A stretch of DNA of 64,000 nucleotides from the NCBI GenBank assembly GCA_936450465.1, contig OW388302.1, forward strand, positions 54,750,959 through 54,814,958. Direction: 5' to 3'. Within the stretch, counting starts at the first letter, position 1. Every line of letters begins with the position of its first letter. Origin of the DNA: Gibbula magus. Its lineage: Eukaryota; Mollusca; Gastropoda; Trochida; Trochidae. Shown here piece after piece: positions 43,620 to 53,947 of this stretch. Under the pieces are notes generated by a model that had not been told where the DNA came from, made no database searches, and worked only from the letters and a program-made list of their open reading frames with translations. The translations under genes and the position numbers were made by a program.

Positions 43620-46600
43620 CTAAATTTTGAAACGTTTACTAAGGTCAATAAATGTGCAAACAGAATCCACAATTTTTAAGTTAATCTCATCAGATAAGTC
43701 ATTGTTACCATAAAGAACGGTTTTCAAATTAAAGCCATTAACATAATAATAGCTGTTTGATCTAATATCTGAATAGTTTTGGCAGACGAAAAGATAGTGC
43801 ATAACATCCTCATAAAGGTAGTTACATAGGCAAGTAGCAGAGTCTTCTATAAACCTGTCAAATTTGTGACCTTTAAGGTCACTGCAGCCTAATCTTAAGC
43901 GACAAAGTGTTACTTGATTTTGTCTGTTACCATAGTCTTTAAATATTTTATGAACGTTACAATCACCTTTAAATATATTCTTTTTGAAGATAGCATAGGA
44001 TTCACAATTTTTTAGATACATATCGAGATCATTCCACTCAGCAATGGCCGATGGTAAGAAGGAACGTTTATATAATTCAGTATAACATACAGGAATTTGT
44101 AAATTATGAGATGTGCGAGTATTGCGGTTCGAAATGTCGGACATTGCTTGTGGAACTAATGACGATAAATATTCTGGTGTCAACTGAAATTTCATTTTGT
44201 AAAATAGACACAGTTTGTGACATTTTCGCCTAAAGGCTAATGATGTAAACCCTGTTTCTTTATATAATTTTTGGTGGCTGGTACCTCTGACTGCACCACA
44301 AATTGTCCTAATTGCATCCAAATGTAGATTTTCAAGTAACAATTCATGATATTTTGTACAGTTATCAAATATATGATCACAATAGTCAAAGAGAGGAAGG
44401 ATGTAAGAATTATAAAGTACATGCAAAGTATGTCGATTCAAACGGTATTTGTAGCTCCGCAGACAGTTTATCATCGGGCTTACCTTTGAGATTATATTTT
44501 CTATGTGAGAATGCCAGTTACCGTTTGATTGGAAAGTCAGTCCTAAATGTTTATGAGTACTAAGATCATTTATAAGTTTACCTTTCATGTCAAGATTCGG
44601 TACTTTCGTGGGTACCCGTTTTCTGGAGAATGTTATGCTCTCGGTCTTTTCAGCATTAAAGTTGACTTTCCATTCATCGGCCCATTCAGAAATTCTGAGT
44701 AAATCATTATTTATAAGACATGATGTTTCAATTGGATCCCCAATAATTACGTACAGGGAGGTATCATCGGCAAAGAGTCTTATATTGCATTTTATTTCAT
44801 CCACTATATCATTGATAAAAACAAGAAATAACAAAGGACCCAAAACAGAACCCTGAGGTACACCTGCTAAGATCGATTTGGTGTCCGACTGGCGTCCGTT
44901 TATGACTGTGTACTGATTTCTGTCAGATAGATAACTTTCAAACCATTTTAACAACTTGCCCCCAATACCATATTTTTTCAACTTGTATAAAACCCCCTTA
45001 TGCCAAACTCTGTCAAAAGCCTTGCTTATGTCACAGAATACTGCTTTTATTTCTTTTCCTTCATCTAAGGCTTTGCCTATAAAGTTATATAAATGTGTCA
45101 ACTGGTATACTGTGGAGTCTCCCGGTGTGAAACCAGACTGTAATGGAGTAATAATTCCATAGCTTAAAAAGTAATTATGTACATGTTTGTGAACACATTT
45201 TTCAAAAACCTTAGACAGACAACTTGTTAAAGAAATAGGTCTGTAGTTAGAGCACAGAAGTTTACTCTCCTTTTTATGGAGTGGAATGACAGATGCGATT
45301 TTCCAAATGTCTGGAAAAACAGACTGGGATAGGGATAGATTAAATATATAACACAGAGGTTTAGATAGGTAACTTGAAAGGATTTTTAGGATTCGGTTAC
45401 TAATTTTATCAGGACCGATTGATTTAGTTGAATCCAGGGATTTTAAAATATCTTCAATTTCTTTTTCCGATACATGTAGTTGTTGAATGATAATTTCGCG
45501 ATTCATTGTATTGTCATTAATAGATTCGTCGTGGTTTGGAATCTTTGTATTGTTAACAAAGTAATTATTTAGGATATTGGCCTTGGCGTGATCGTCATCG
45601 TAGATAGCTCCTTCGTGTTCTAAACATGGAAATGATTTTGATTTGGAAGATCTTTTTAAATAATCTTTAACTATTTTCCACCACGTTTTATTGCCATGTT
45701 CAGAGTTCAAACTATTATCAAGTTTTGCATTATACTCTTTTTTGCATTTTCTTATTTCTGAAATTATAAAGTTACGTTTTTGTCTAAATATTTCCCAAAG
45801 GGCAGGAGAATTATTTTTTTTTGCTTTTTTATGAACTCGGTTTCGTTGCCTAAGTAGTCTACGGATGTATCCGTTCATCCAAGGTTCGTCACGTGGACGA
45901 ATTCTAACCAACTTATTAGGTACAAACGAATCCGTAAGTTGAATAACAGCATCGATTGTGTTTTGAGTACTTTCATTGACATCATCAGTTAACCCTGCAT
46001 TCCAGTCAAATATAGATGCTTCTCGAGTCAAGCCATTTAAATCTATACTATTATAGTCATATACTCTTCTTAAATAACTCGGTTCAGGTGTTTTTTTATA
46101 TCTCAGTTTAACAAAAACAGGACAATGATCACTACAGAAGTTGGCTAGTGTCCCAAAAGATGATGTTAGATTTGGACAAGAAATCAGAATAAGATCGATG
46201 AGTGTCTTTGAGGTAGGTGTTATACGCGTTGGTTCATTGATTATCTGTTTCAAACCGTAAAGTCTTTCTATATTTGTAATGTTGTTGTCAGTAACGTTGT
46301 ACATATTAACATTGAAGTCACCCAGGACAATTAGAGCTGATTTACTATCACTTGCTAAAGCTATTGATTCGTCAATTAATTCCCAATATCTAACTGTATA
46401 GTTAGCTCTATAAAAAGTACCTATTGTGAAGTTTTTATTTCTACAATTTATATCTATCCATACAGCTTCAAGTCCAGGCAATTCAAGTTCAGACCTACGT
46501 TTAACATGCAAGTTCTCCTTAACATATACTGCCACGCCCCCTCCCCTAGTTGGCCGATCCCTACGTAAAGGCATTTGGAAGCCGGGTATAAATATATCTT

Positions 46601-46913
46601 CATTTTTTATACCAGGATGAAGCCAAGTTTCAGAGATGCTAATTACATCGAACTCTTTTAGTTCCGCATAAACTAAGTCTACTTTATCAACTAAACTACA
46701 TACATTAACATGAACAAAGGATATATCACGGTTGTCAGGACCAGGATTGGGATGTACATCGCCACAACATAACATTATTAGAAGAGTTATACGTAGGCCA
46801 GTAATTCCAAGATAATAGAAGGAGATAATTAAAAAGCACGAGTTGATATCTAATTTATGCTTAGGGTTGTTATATCTGATTATACAGAAGGTCCCAATCC
46901 TCTGTCTGTACAT
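43620..46913 (-). CDS. Intact non-LTR retrotransposon ORF: APE endonuclease plus reverse transcriptase
   Basis: 1097 codons with no internal stop, ATG at 46911-46913 and TAG at 43620-43622. Residues about 22-50 are hydrophobic and lead into GDVHPNPGP (51-59), a 2A-like motif. An APE-type endonuclease follows: N70 (HVNVCSL), E95 (SETWL), GDFN at 198-201, and SDH at 261-263. The reverse transcriptase spans about 490-770: NYRPISLTS (556-564), DISKAFD (628-634), GVPQGSVLGPLL (684-695) and FADD (714-717). A C-terminal C-x-C...H...C cluster (1028, 1030, 1039, 1044) is the knuckle common in such elements. There is no RNase H and no separate ORF1. It is a Jockey/CR1/I-type LINE; I cannot fix the clade. 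The complete catalytic set and open frame imply recent insertion. Confidence 0.95.
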   Translation of the reverse strand: MYRQRIGTFCIIRYNNPKHKLDINSCFLIISFYYLGITGLRITLLIMLCCGDVHPNPGPDNRDISFVHVNVCSLVDKVDLVYAELKEFDVISISETWLHPGIKNEDIFIPGFQMPLRRDRPTRGGGVAVYVKENLHVKRRSELELPGLEAVWIDINCRNKNFTIGTFYRANYTVRYWELIDESIALASDSKSALIVLGDFNVNMYNVTDNNITNIERLYGLKQIINEPTRITPTSKTLIDLILISCPNLTSSFGTLANFCSDHCPVFVKLRYKKTPEPSYLRRVYDYNSIDLNGLTREASIFDWNAGLTDDVNESTQNTIDAVIQLTDSFVPNKLVRIRPRDEPWMNGYIRRLLRQRNRVHKKAKKNNSPALWEIFRQKRNFIISEIRKCKKEYNAKLDNSLNSEHGNKTWWKIVKDYLKRSSKSKSFPCLEHEGAIYDDDHAKANILNNYFVNNTKIPNHDESINDNTMNREIIIQQLHVSEKEIEDILKSLDSTKSIGPDKISNRILKILSSYLSKPLCYIFNLSLSQSVFPDIWKIASVIPLHKKESKLLCSNYRPISLTSCLSKVFEKCVHKHVHNYFLSYGIITPLQSGFTPGDSTVYQLTHLYNFIGKALDEGKEIKAVFCDISKAFDRVWHKGVLYKLKKYGIGGKLLKWFESYLSDRNQYTVINGRQSDTKSILAGVPQGSVLGPLLFLVFINDIVDEIKCNIRLFADDTSLYVIIGDPIETSCLINNDLLRISEWADEWKVNFNAEKTESITFSRKRVPTKVPNLDMKGKLINDLSTHKHLGLTFQSNGNWHSHIENIISKVSPMINCLRSYKYRLNRHTLHVLYNSYILPLFDYCDHIFDNCTKYHELLLENLHLDAIRTICGAVRGTSHQKLYKETGFTSLAFRRKCHKLCLFYKMKFQLTPEYLSSLVPQAMSDISNRNTRTSHNLQIPVCYTELYKRSFLPSAIAEWNDLDMYLKNCESYAIFKKNIFKGDCNVHKIFKDYGNRQNQVTLCRLRLGCSDLKGHKFDRFIEDSATCLCNYLYEDVMHYLFVCQNYSDIRSNSYYYVNGFNLKTVLYGNNDLSDEINLKIVDSVCTFIDLSKRFKI
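46737..46763 (-). other. 2A-like motif GDVHPNPGP
   Basis: The invariant NPGP preceded by DV fits the 2A consensus D(V/I)ExNPGP except that E is His. 2A-like sequences are known in APE-type LINEs of echinoderms and molluscs, where they cause ribosome skipping or act with a signal-like leader. The E to H change may weaken or remove skipping. Confidence 0.65.
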
Positions 46914-47509
46914 CGCTATGTAAAATTCTTTCTATCCAATATTTTGATTTGCTGAAATTGACATTTTAAAGATTATTATTTATTATACAGTCTTTCATAA
47001 TATTTGAATCGGATCAGTGTCCAAGCTTCGGTCAGTTTGCGCTACTCTAACCTTTTATGTCTGAAACCTTTTATGGGTGAAATAGGTTTAATGTAGTTAA
47101 ATATCAGATAAGCGAACCAATTTGATATAATTCTTTTATTTTGCGATACACATATGAGTTTGATATCAATAATAGAAAAGGGAAATGGTCTGCATTGTAA
47201 TAAATATAAACTCATATCAGTATATCACTATGGTTCATTAGGGGCTAATTATTATTATTATGAACACAACGCAAAAAGGTAAATAACGCTATTATTACGA
47301 GCTCGAATTATAGACACTCCGTTTCACCGTTGAGTAAAGCGAGAGAGGGGTCAGACGCGAGAAGATTAGGAGCGCGTAGGATTGCGCAGACAAAACTACG
47401 CTGAGTAGAGAGAACGCTAATTGAGATTTCCGGCTCGGGACGCTGTGGTGGTAATTACTCGTGGATCGTTTTAATTATCCCGCACAGACCTCCTTTAAAT
47501 ATCTGAGTT

Positions 47510-48590
47510 ATCTCAAATACATTGTTAACAAGCAAAAAATAGGTTTTTAGATCATGACCCCTTATCACGAGATCTACAATTTGGAATCCCCATGGGCCAA
47601 GGAGTCTGCACATAAAATTTCAGCTCTCTAGACCTTTTGGAACTGGAGAAGAAGATGTAAATAGGTTTTGAAGGATGTGACCCCATTTGGGGTCTTGGGG
47701 TCACGAAATCTTTAATTTAGAATCCCCATGGGCCAAGGAGTCTGCACATAAAATTTCAGCTCTCTAGACCTTTTGGAACTGGAGAAGGTGATGAAAATAG
47801 GTTTTTAAGGATGTGACCCCTGTGACCCCATTTGGGGTCATGGGGTCATGAAATCTACAATTTAGAATCCCATGGGCCAAGGAGTCTGCACATACAATTT
47901 CAGCACATAAAATTTCAGCTCTCTAGACCTTTTGGAAGTGGAGAAGAAGATGAAAATAGGTTTTTAAGGATGTGACCCCTGTGACCCAATTTGGGGTTAC
48001 GGGGTCACGAAATCTACAATTTAGAATCCCCATGGGCCAAGGAGTCTGCACACAACTTTTCAGCTCTCTAGACCTTTTGGAACTGGAGAAAAAGATGAAA
48101 ATAGGTTTTTAAGGCTGTGACCCCTGTGACCCCATTTGGGGTCATGAGGTCACGAAATCTACAATTTAGAATCCCTATCGGCCAAGGAGTCTGCACATAA
48201 AATGTCAGCTCTCTAGACCTTTTGGAACTGGAGTAGAAGATGAAAATAGGTTTTTAAGGATGTGACCCCTGTGACCCCATTTGGGGTTACGGGGTCACGA
48301 AATCTACAATTTAGAATTCCCATGGGCCAAGGAGTCTGCACACAACTTTTCAGCTCTCTAGACCTTTTGGAACTGGAGAAGAAGATGAAAATAGGTTTTT
48401 AAGGCTGTGACCCCTGTGACCCCAAATTTCAGTTTTCTGGAGTCATTGGTTCTTGAGAAGAAGTCGAAACAGCGAAAAGTTTACGAATGGACGGATGGAC
48501 GGGCAGACAGATGGCCGGACGCCGGACACCATGCCATGCCATAAGCCCATCGGGCCTTTCAGGCCTGATGAGCTAAAAAATTAAATCTCA
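47510..48590 (+). mobile_element. Six-unit 145-bp tandem array ending in GGCCTGATGAGCT cap
   Basis: Units with GAATCCCCATGGGCCAAGGA start at about 47584, 47720, 47865, 48024, 48169 and 48314 (periods 136-159, mostly 145). Each contains the palindrome GACCCCATTTGGGGTC with GTGACCCCTGTGACC. The array ends GTCGAAACAGCGAAAAG, GGACGGATGGACGG and a hairpin cap, GGGCCTTTCAGGCCTGATGA then GCT. It is the reverse-orientation relative of 28699-29060. Confidence 0.9.
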
Positions 48591-48669
48591 GAAAATTGAA
48601 AATTATCTGCGCGTGATCGGAAGAACATGGTTAACAACTGTACAAAGTTTGGACGGAATGACCGCTATA

Positions 48670-48702
48670 TACCCCCGCTTACTTCGTAGCGGGGGTATAA
48701 TA
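48670..48702. repeat. C5/G5 hairpin cap
   Basis: TATACCCCCGCTTACTTCGT AGCGGGGGTATA forms a hairpin just beyond the 145-bp array. The same type of cap is at 3.87, 29.69 and 60.92 kb. Confidence 0.75.
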
Positions 48703-48709
48703 AATGTAG

Positions 48710-49560
48710 AATGTAGAGTCAAACATGTACCGATGTGGATTATCATTCAAAAGTAATTTCAAATTTGACTGTCCAAATAACAATGGCAATGAGTCAAAAA
48801 TTGAATGCCTTATGAGCTCCGGAACCAATGATTGAATCTATTTATTTTTCTATTCTGTTCTGCAACTCAACCCTCTAGTATCTCCATCACAAAGCATTGG
48901 CCAGGTCTGATCTCAGCCCTCAGATGGGTCATAATACTGCATTAGTGATGCAATGAAAAGCCAGAATGGCCTTTGCCCTTGGAAGACTCAAGGGTCTGTA
49001 GGCAAAGGCCCCTCTCTGCTAGAACGCCCGAGGATGAGGATCTATTTATTATGCCTTGGTCCAGGAATAGATAGATTCTACAAGTTCTGGTCATCTTGTC
49101 ATTTACTGTTTGTTATTTGAATTGTTTACTGTATACAATATCATTGATGTAACCGTCTCATGTCTGAAATGCAACAAAATAAAAATTATTAAAAAAAAAT
49201 TTATTATGCCCTCTCGATAGGATTTGTATGGCCCTGCTCCCTTTCTCAGGGATGTTCTCCCGGGGGGGAAAAAAGACTAAGAGTGTTAAATGGCTTTTTT
49301 ATGGGCATATAAAAAGAGTAATTCTGGACAATGGGAGAAAAGATAGAAGTCATAAACAATGAAACTTTGTTGATTCAATGCTGCTTTGAAAAGTGTTTCA
49401 CTTACAATACCCTTGTCAGATAAAACAAGGGAAAAGTTTTTATCCTTGCACAATTTTCATCATAGTAAATTGCTTGACACTTGATGTACTTCAACAGAAT
49501 ATGTTCAATACCTATTGAATTCAGGTACAATCATATATAATAGCTGGCTGCATTTAAGCT
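48710..49560. other. Nothing recognised
   Basis: No supported gene. ATAAAAATTATTAAAAAAAA at 49180-49199 could be the poly(A)-like end of a decayed retroelement. Confidence 0.4.
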
Positions 49561-49679
49561 ACAACATATCAACGAGACTACCCCTAGTGAGTTAACAAAA
49601 TGGATAAAACTGAAAGTGGAGAGATGATCAAGTTTTTAGTCCTGGTCAGACTGCAAAACTGGCTAAAGAACGATTGACT

Positions 49680-49830
49680 GCCATTTAAGGGTACACTTCC
49701 TGCAACTTGGGAGGCGTTGCTATCAGACTTGTCCTTGTGCTTGGTCTTCTTTCTTCGGAGTGAACCGGACGTTGAGTCAACCTCAGACGATGAGGAAGCC
49801 TTTTCTTCACACTGCTTCAACACTTCCTAC
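49680..49830 (-). other. Possible coding fragment, Ser/Lys-rich
   Basis: The minus strand reads KQCEEKASSSSEVDSTSGSL then RRKKTKHKDKSDSNASQ in an open frame with GC-richer composition than its surroundings, resembling a charged low-complexity exon. The frame stays open to 49584. The acceptor (gttgcag or gagtag near 49830-49840) is unconvincing and no donor or neighbouring exon was found. It could be an exon of an unseen minus-strand gene or a retro-pseudogene scrap. Confidence 0.25.
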
Positions 49831-50039
49831 TCAACTGCAACCATCAAAGGTGCATCCATTGTGTTTCATAAAATTTTGTTAGGCTTTAATACATTCCAAC
49901 ACACCACATGTGCTGTTTGCAGTACTAACTAGATCAGCGTTTGCTGGACACCGCAAAAGCAGAGCATCTCCGAAACTTAGGGTCTCGCCTTTCCCTGTTC
50001 CACCTTCTCGTCAGAATCAATAAAAAGGGGAATTTTTTT

Positions 50040-50285
50040 AAACAATTTTTTTTTCATTATTCGAATTATTACTAACAAGTTGAATCATCACTGGGGTCAC
50101 TTTTCACAAGTTTGTTCTTAAAACATATTTCTGATTTCAAAATTGGATCAAAGGGTTAAACAATATCTCATGACCTTGACCTGTGACCTTCAAGGTCACA
50201 CCATCAATGATCACTTTTCATTGTGTATAACAATCAGGTAATCAAGCGTTCATAGTTAAAATAAGGCATATTCACAAAAGCATGC
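50040..50285 (+). repeat. TGACCTTGACCT repeat, copy 1
   Basis: CATGACCTTGACCTGTGACC, CACTTTTCATTGTGTATAAC and TTAAAATAAGGCAT align with 52255-52560. It is interrupted on its right by the element at 50286-51094 and resumes at 51095 as TGTGACCTCGCTGTGACCTT. Confidence 0.75.
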
Positions 50286-51094
50286 TTAAAGGGGCAGTAG
50301 CACATTTATTCGCTGAAATAAGTCGATGAAATATGTTTGAAAAATAATGTCTCCAATAGTAAAACACCCTTCTCTCTTTGGAAAATCAAGTTTAAAGATG
50401 AGTGTACATGGTTCCGCAAAGCCATGGGAATCGTTTTTGTCATTCGAAATAATAAAATGTGTTCACAATAAAATGGCCGCCATGCAATTTTTGCTTTATA
50501 CGCAACACCGTTATTACCACTACGAATAATTGGCTTTTGTAATAAGTAGGAACGTCACGATACCCGATGCATCGGTGCATCGCCGTGGTTCAGTTCACGA
50601 TACGATACACGATACAGTAAAATAAATCATGATCCTAATTTTAGTGTATATCGATAATTTTTTTAGTGTTTCTTGATCCAATAAAAAAATCAAACTTTCC
50701 ATCATTATTTATTTCAGAAATTCAGTTCTTGAAATTGATAGAGTTCAGACTTTTTGTTCATGTTCAAGTTTGAAAACTATTAAAATATGAGGTTCATGAT
50801 CAAGTTAGCTTGTATTTGTTTTTAACTGTTGTTCACTATCTTGTTAGAAATGTTGTATTGAGATCCTGAGATGGTATCTCTCCGCAAGAATGTTCATTTT
50901 TTGTTGCATTTACTGTATCGTGATATGTATCGAATCGTGACCTCAGTATCGTGATACGTATCATATCGTGAGGTACCTGTATCGGGACATCCCTAGTAAT
51001 AAGATGTTTTACCCCCTAAAGTAAATATGTATGACATGATAAACGGGAAATTTGAACAAATAAAATTCCAAAAAACGTGCTACTGCCCCTTTAA
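50286..51094 (-). mobile_element. TTAAAGGGGCAGTAGCA element, copy 2 (occupied)
   Basis: The same 17-base ends as 31282-31642, with one base changed beyond them, in reverse orientation. Without the nested insertion and its duplicated target it would be 352 bp, matching copy 1's 361. Confidence 0.9.
50547..50995. mobile_element. hAT-like MITE, 449 bp, nested
   Basis: Ends TAGGAACGTCACGATAC and, inverted, TAGGGATGTCCCGATAC match at 13-14 of 17. A perfect 8-bp duplication GTAATAAG lies at 50539-50546 and 50996-51003, the hAT hallmark. Subterminal regions are full of CACGATAC/GTATCGTG words. There is no transposase. Confidence 0.92.
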
Positions 51095-51299
51095 GTTGTG
51101 ACCTCGCTGTGACCTTGACCTTCGACAGATTTTAGCGCAAACCTTTTCAAATCTTGGTCTTTCTCCATAGTTGATATATACCAAACTAGAAATATGTACA
51201 TGTGATGCACTGTGATGTCCGCCGCTCCAACTTTCAATCCAACCTAGTCATATTACCCTTATTTTTCACTTATGCTAAGCACTAAGTTCAATACTGCAT

Positions 51300-51700
51300 T
51301 AATAACGAGAAATAAAAAATTCAGAATAGCCAAAGTAGCAAAAGGCACCACTCCACCACTAGGTCTAACCACATACCAAGTTTCGTAAAGAAATACTAGA
51401 TAGATTTTGAAATAGAGGCCGGAAAAGGTCCCTACCCCAAATTTGCACTAAGTTCAAATTGTTTCCATGTAAACCAGAAAAAATAAAAAATTCAGAATAA
51501 CCAAAATAGCAAAAGGCACCACTCCAGTCCACCACTAGGTCTAACCACATACCAAGTTTCTTGAAAAAATATTGAACGTTTTTTTAGATATGGCCCGGGA
51601 AAAGAAAGCATTTTGGAATAACGGAATGACGGAATGACGGAATAACGGAATGACGGACGGAGGCGAAAACATTATGTCTCCCGAAATTTGTTAAGAGCCT
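51300..51700. repeat. Two-unit repeat with GGAATGACGGAATAACGG tail
   Basis: A block with AAAAAATTCAGAATARCCAAA, GCAAAAGGCACCACTCCA and CCACTAGGTCTAACCACAT occurs at 51316-51382 and 51480-51560. It ends in GGAATGACGGA repeats (51617-51663), the variant of the TCCGTCC tract found in other hairpin-capped elements. Confidence 0.75.
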
Positions 51701-51779
51701 GATAGCACGAACATATGTGCTCTGAGAGCGCAAGAACCCCCGGAGTCAAATGTTAAAACCTCAGTATGTGACATTGGAA

Positions 51780-52230
51780 ACATAACATTTTCAAATGCTG
51801 ATGAATTAAAAGTTACTGTTGGTCTGAATTCAGAAAGCTGAGCGCTCTAAGTCAAGGGCCATAACTCTCCCATGCGTATCACTGATGTATAACCAAAGCA
51901 TGTGTTAAGTTTTAGAAAGATTGGTCCAAAAGTGTGGGAGGAGTTGATTTCAGAACACAGGTACCGTCATTCTGAAATTGGAAAGCAGAGCGCTCGAAGT
52001 CAAGGGCCATCACTCTGAAAAAATTAATCTGATTGGTCCAAAAAAAGCACATGCGTATCATCGATATCCAAAGCATGTGTAAAGTTTCAGAAAGATTGGT
52101 AAAAAACTGTGGGAGGAGTTGATTTCAGAACACAAGTACCCTTTTCGGGAAAGATGGACGGACAGACAGACAGGCTGCGCCCGACAATAAGTTTATTATA
52201 ACTCCCTTGGGTTTCACCCGGGGATTAAAA
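51780..52230. repeat. Two-unit GGCCATAACTC repeat with hairpin cap
   Basis: Units around GTCAAGGGCCATAACTC (51853) and GTCAAGGGCCATCACTC (52000), each with AAGCATGTGT and GGGAGGAGTTGATTTCAGAAC. It ends in GGACGGACAGACAGAC and CCCTTGGGTTTCACCCGGGG. Confidence 0.75.
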
Positions 52231-52254
52231 ATGTTTGCAGTTATCGTGTTTACA

Positions 52255-52560
52255 AGGATTTTTGTAGTGATTTCAGAACTCATGACCTTGACCTTTGACC
52301 TTGAATGTGATCATATCAAAATCATTCACCAGGTTTATAAGAAAGAAGTTATGTATATGAGGTTTTAATATCTTCTTGAAAAAAGTTATTTAGTGATTTC
52401 AGAACTGTTCACCCTGACCATATATCGTGACCTTGACCTTTGATCTTCAATGTCACAGTCAATTATCACTTTTCATTGTGTATTACAATCATGTAATAAT
52501 TCAAAGTGTTAATAGTTGAAATAAGCCATGCTGTGACCTTGACCGTTGATGGATTTAAAA
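52255..52560 (+). repeat. TGACCTTGACCTTTGACCT repeat, copies 2 and 3
   Basis: Two diverged units (52281 and 52425) carry TGACCTTGACCTTTGACCTT or TGATCTT. Reversed, these are AGGTCA half-sites with 0-1 base spacing. Confidence 0.75.
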
Positions 52561-53210
52561 TCGAGTAATATCATTTTGCATGTGTAGAAATTGAAACTGC
52601 ACGTCCAATTTACATGCACAGTAGTTTAAGTTATAAAACCTATTAAACATTATCAACTCAAATTTGGCATTTTGTCTATTGTAAATAAGATTTCAAAATT
52701 ACATTTGACTCATTGGCAAGTGTCAATCGCGATGCATTGTCCGGCTTTCGATAAAAAATAAATACTTTTGCCAGGGATTAAGATTGCTCCAGGCCATAGC
52801 GGCCATCGGCCTGTTACATTTTCAAATGACCTACTAACTTCTCTTGACGTAGGACATTGAGGCTGATCAATAATTTTAATGTTATCTCTTCATATAAGCC
52901 TAATGAATCATAAATATTTAATTTCACCTATGAAACACTATCCAACAATAGGAAATCTACTCTGCAACACGTACACAATTATTGATTTTGGATACAACCT
53001 TATTTAACAAAACGGTTAATTTATTACTGAGGTGTGTCCATTTTTTCAGGCCCTAGGTCTGCTTATATAATGGTGGCAATGGAGAAGTGACGTTACTGTA
53101 AAAATACCCAGTCAATATTTTGCCGTTTTCCAAAACCATGCTCAAAATTAATGAATTGGAATATAATAAACATAATCCCAAGATGTTAGATTACAGTCAT
53201 GTTTACATGT

Positions 53211-53431
53211 CAAGTTTTTGTTCACTGTCACGATCATGAAAATTATTTATGCTACACTGAAATAACATGGGACCTTATGGGGAAAACAGCGATTCTTGCA
53301 ACACTTTTGGCACCGTGCTGTACATGTACACGTGCCAAAAGTATTGCAACAATCTCCGTTTTCCCATAGGATCGCATGCTATTTTATTGTAGCATGAATA
53401 ATTTTCATAATTTTGGCAGTGAACAAACTTA
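53211..53431. repeat. 220-bp palindrome in the foldback loop
   Basis: TTCACTG..ATGAAAATTATT, GCTACA, CCTATGGGGAAAAC-type and TTGCAACACTTTTGGCAC on the left are mirrored as GTGCCAAAAGTATTGCAA, GTTTTCCCATAGG, TGTAGC and AATAATTTTCAT. A half copy is at 54226-54315. Confidence 0.85.
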
Positions 53432-53442
53432 GCATATTTGTT

Positions 53443-53947
53443 TTATCATCCAAAACTGGTTCCCACAGTAGATATCGCTTGTGTGAGATCAAGCAATATC
53501 TACAAGCGATATCTACATTGTAGATATCGCTACAATCAAATCGTCATAATCCTATTACATCATGAGTAAATGACATCACAAAGCTTTGGCATCACTTAGA
53601 ACACTGGTGACAAAGCTACATATGATGTCACAATGGTGATGACATAACAATGCTATGATGCCATAATGCTTATGACGTCACAATGCTATGACCTCACTGA
53701 GATCACTGCTGAAGAAGCTAAATGGCAGTTTTGTGTTTCAGATATGTCAGTATTTGGCTAATAATTGTTGTAGAATGATTTTGAATGATAAATAAAATCT
53801 CACCCTCGTGTCTTCTGATATCAAATATATCAACACTCCTTGATTTAATAAAGTGAAAATATCCTCGGCAAGCCTCGGATATTTGTAACTTTAATCAACT
53901 CCTGTTGATATATTTGATATCAGAAGACACTTGGATGAGATTCTCTA
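53443..53947 (+). mobile_element. GTAGATATCGCTTG element, copy 1
   Basis: It aligns in the same orientation with 60499-60917. The left hairpin is GTAGATATCGCTTG...CAAGC.ATATCTAC. The right part is a second hairpin around TATCCTCGGCAAGCCTCGGA with arms ending TTTGATATCAGAAGACACT. The middle has repeated ATGACGTCACAATG words. Confidence 0.85.

Larger units (their letters stand above)
40777..47498. mobile_element. Interval with 25-nt terminal inverted repeats, LINE inside
   Basis: The left end (40777-40801) starts TTAAAGGAGGACTATGCGGG. The inverted right end (47474-47498) starts TTAAAGGAGGTCTGTGCGGG; 23 of 25 bases match. The span is 6,722 bp. I infer a DNA element into which the LINE inserted. 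The 111-codon ORF at 40923-41258 near the left end shows no transposase motif I recognise, so the element looks non-autonomous. The chance pairing of two solo ends is the alternative. Confidence 0.55.

Noticed and set aside
44051..44856. Several + strand ORFs opposite the LINE
   Set aside because: Antisense shadows of the long minus-strand reverse transcriptase frame.
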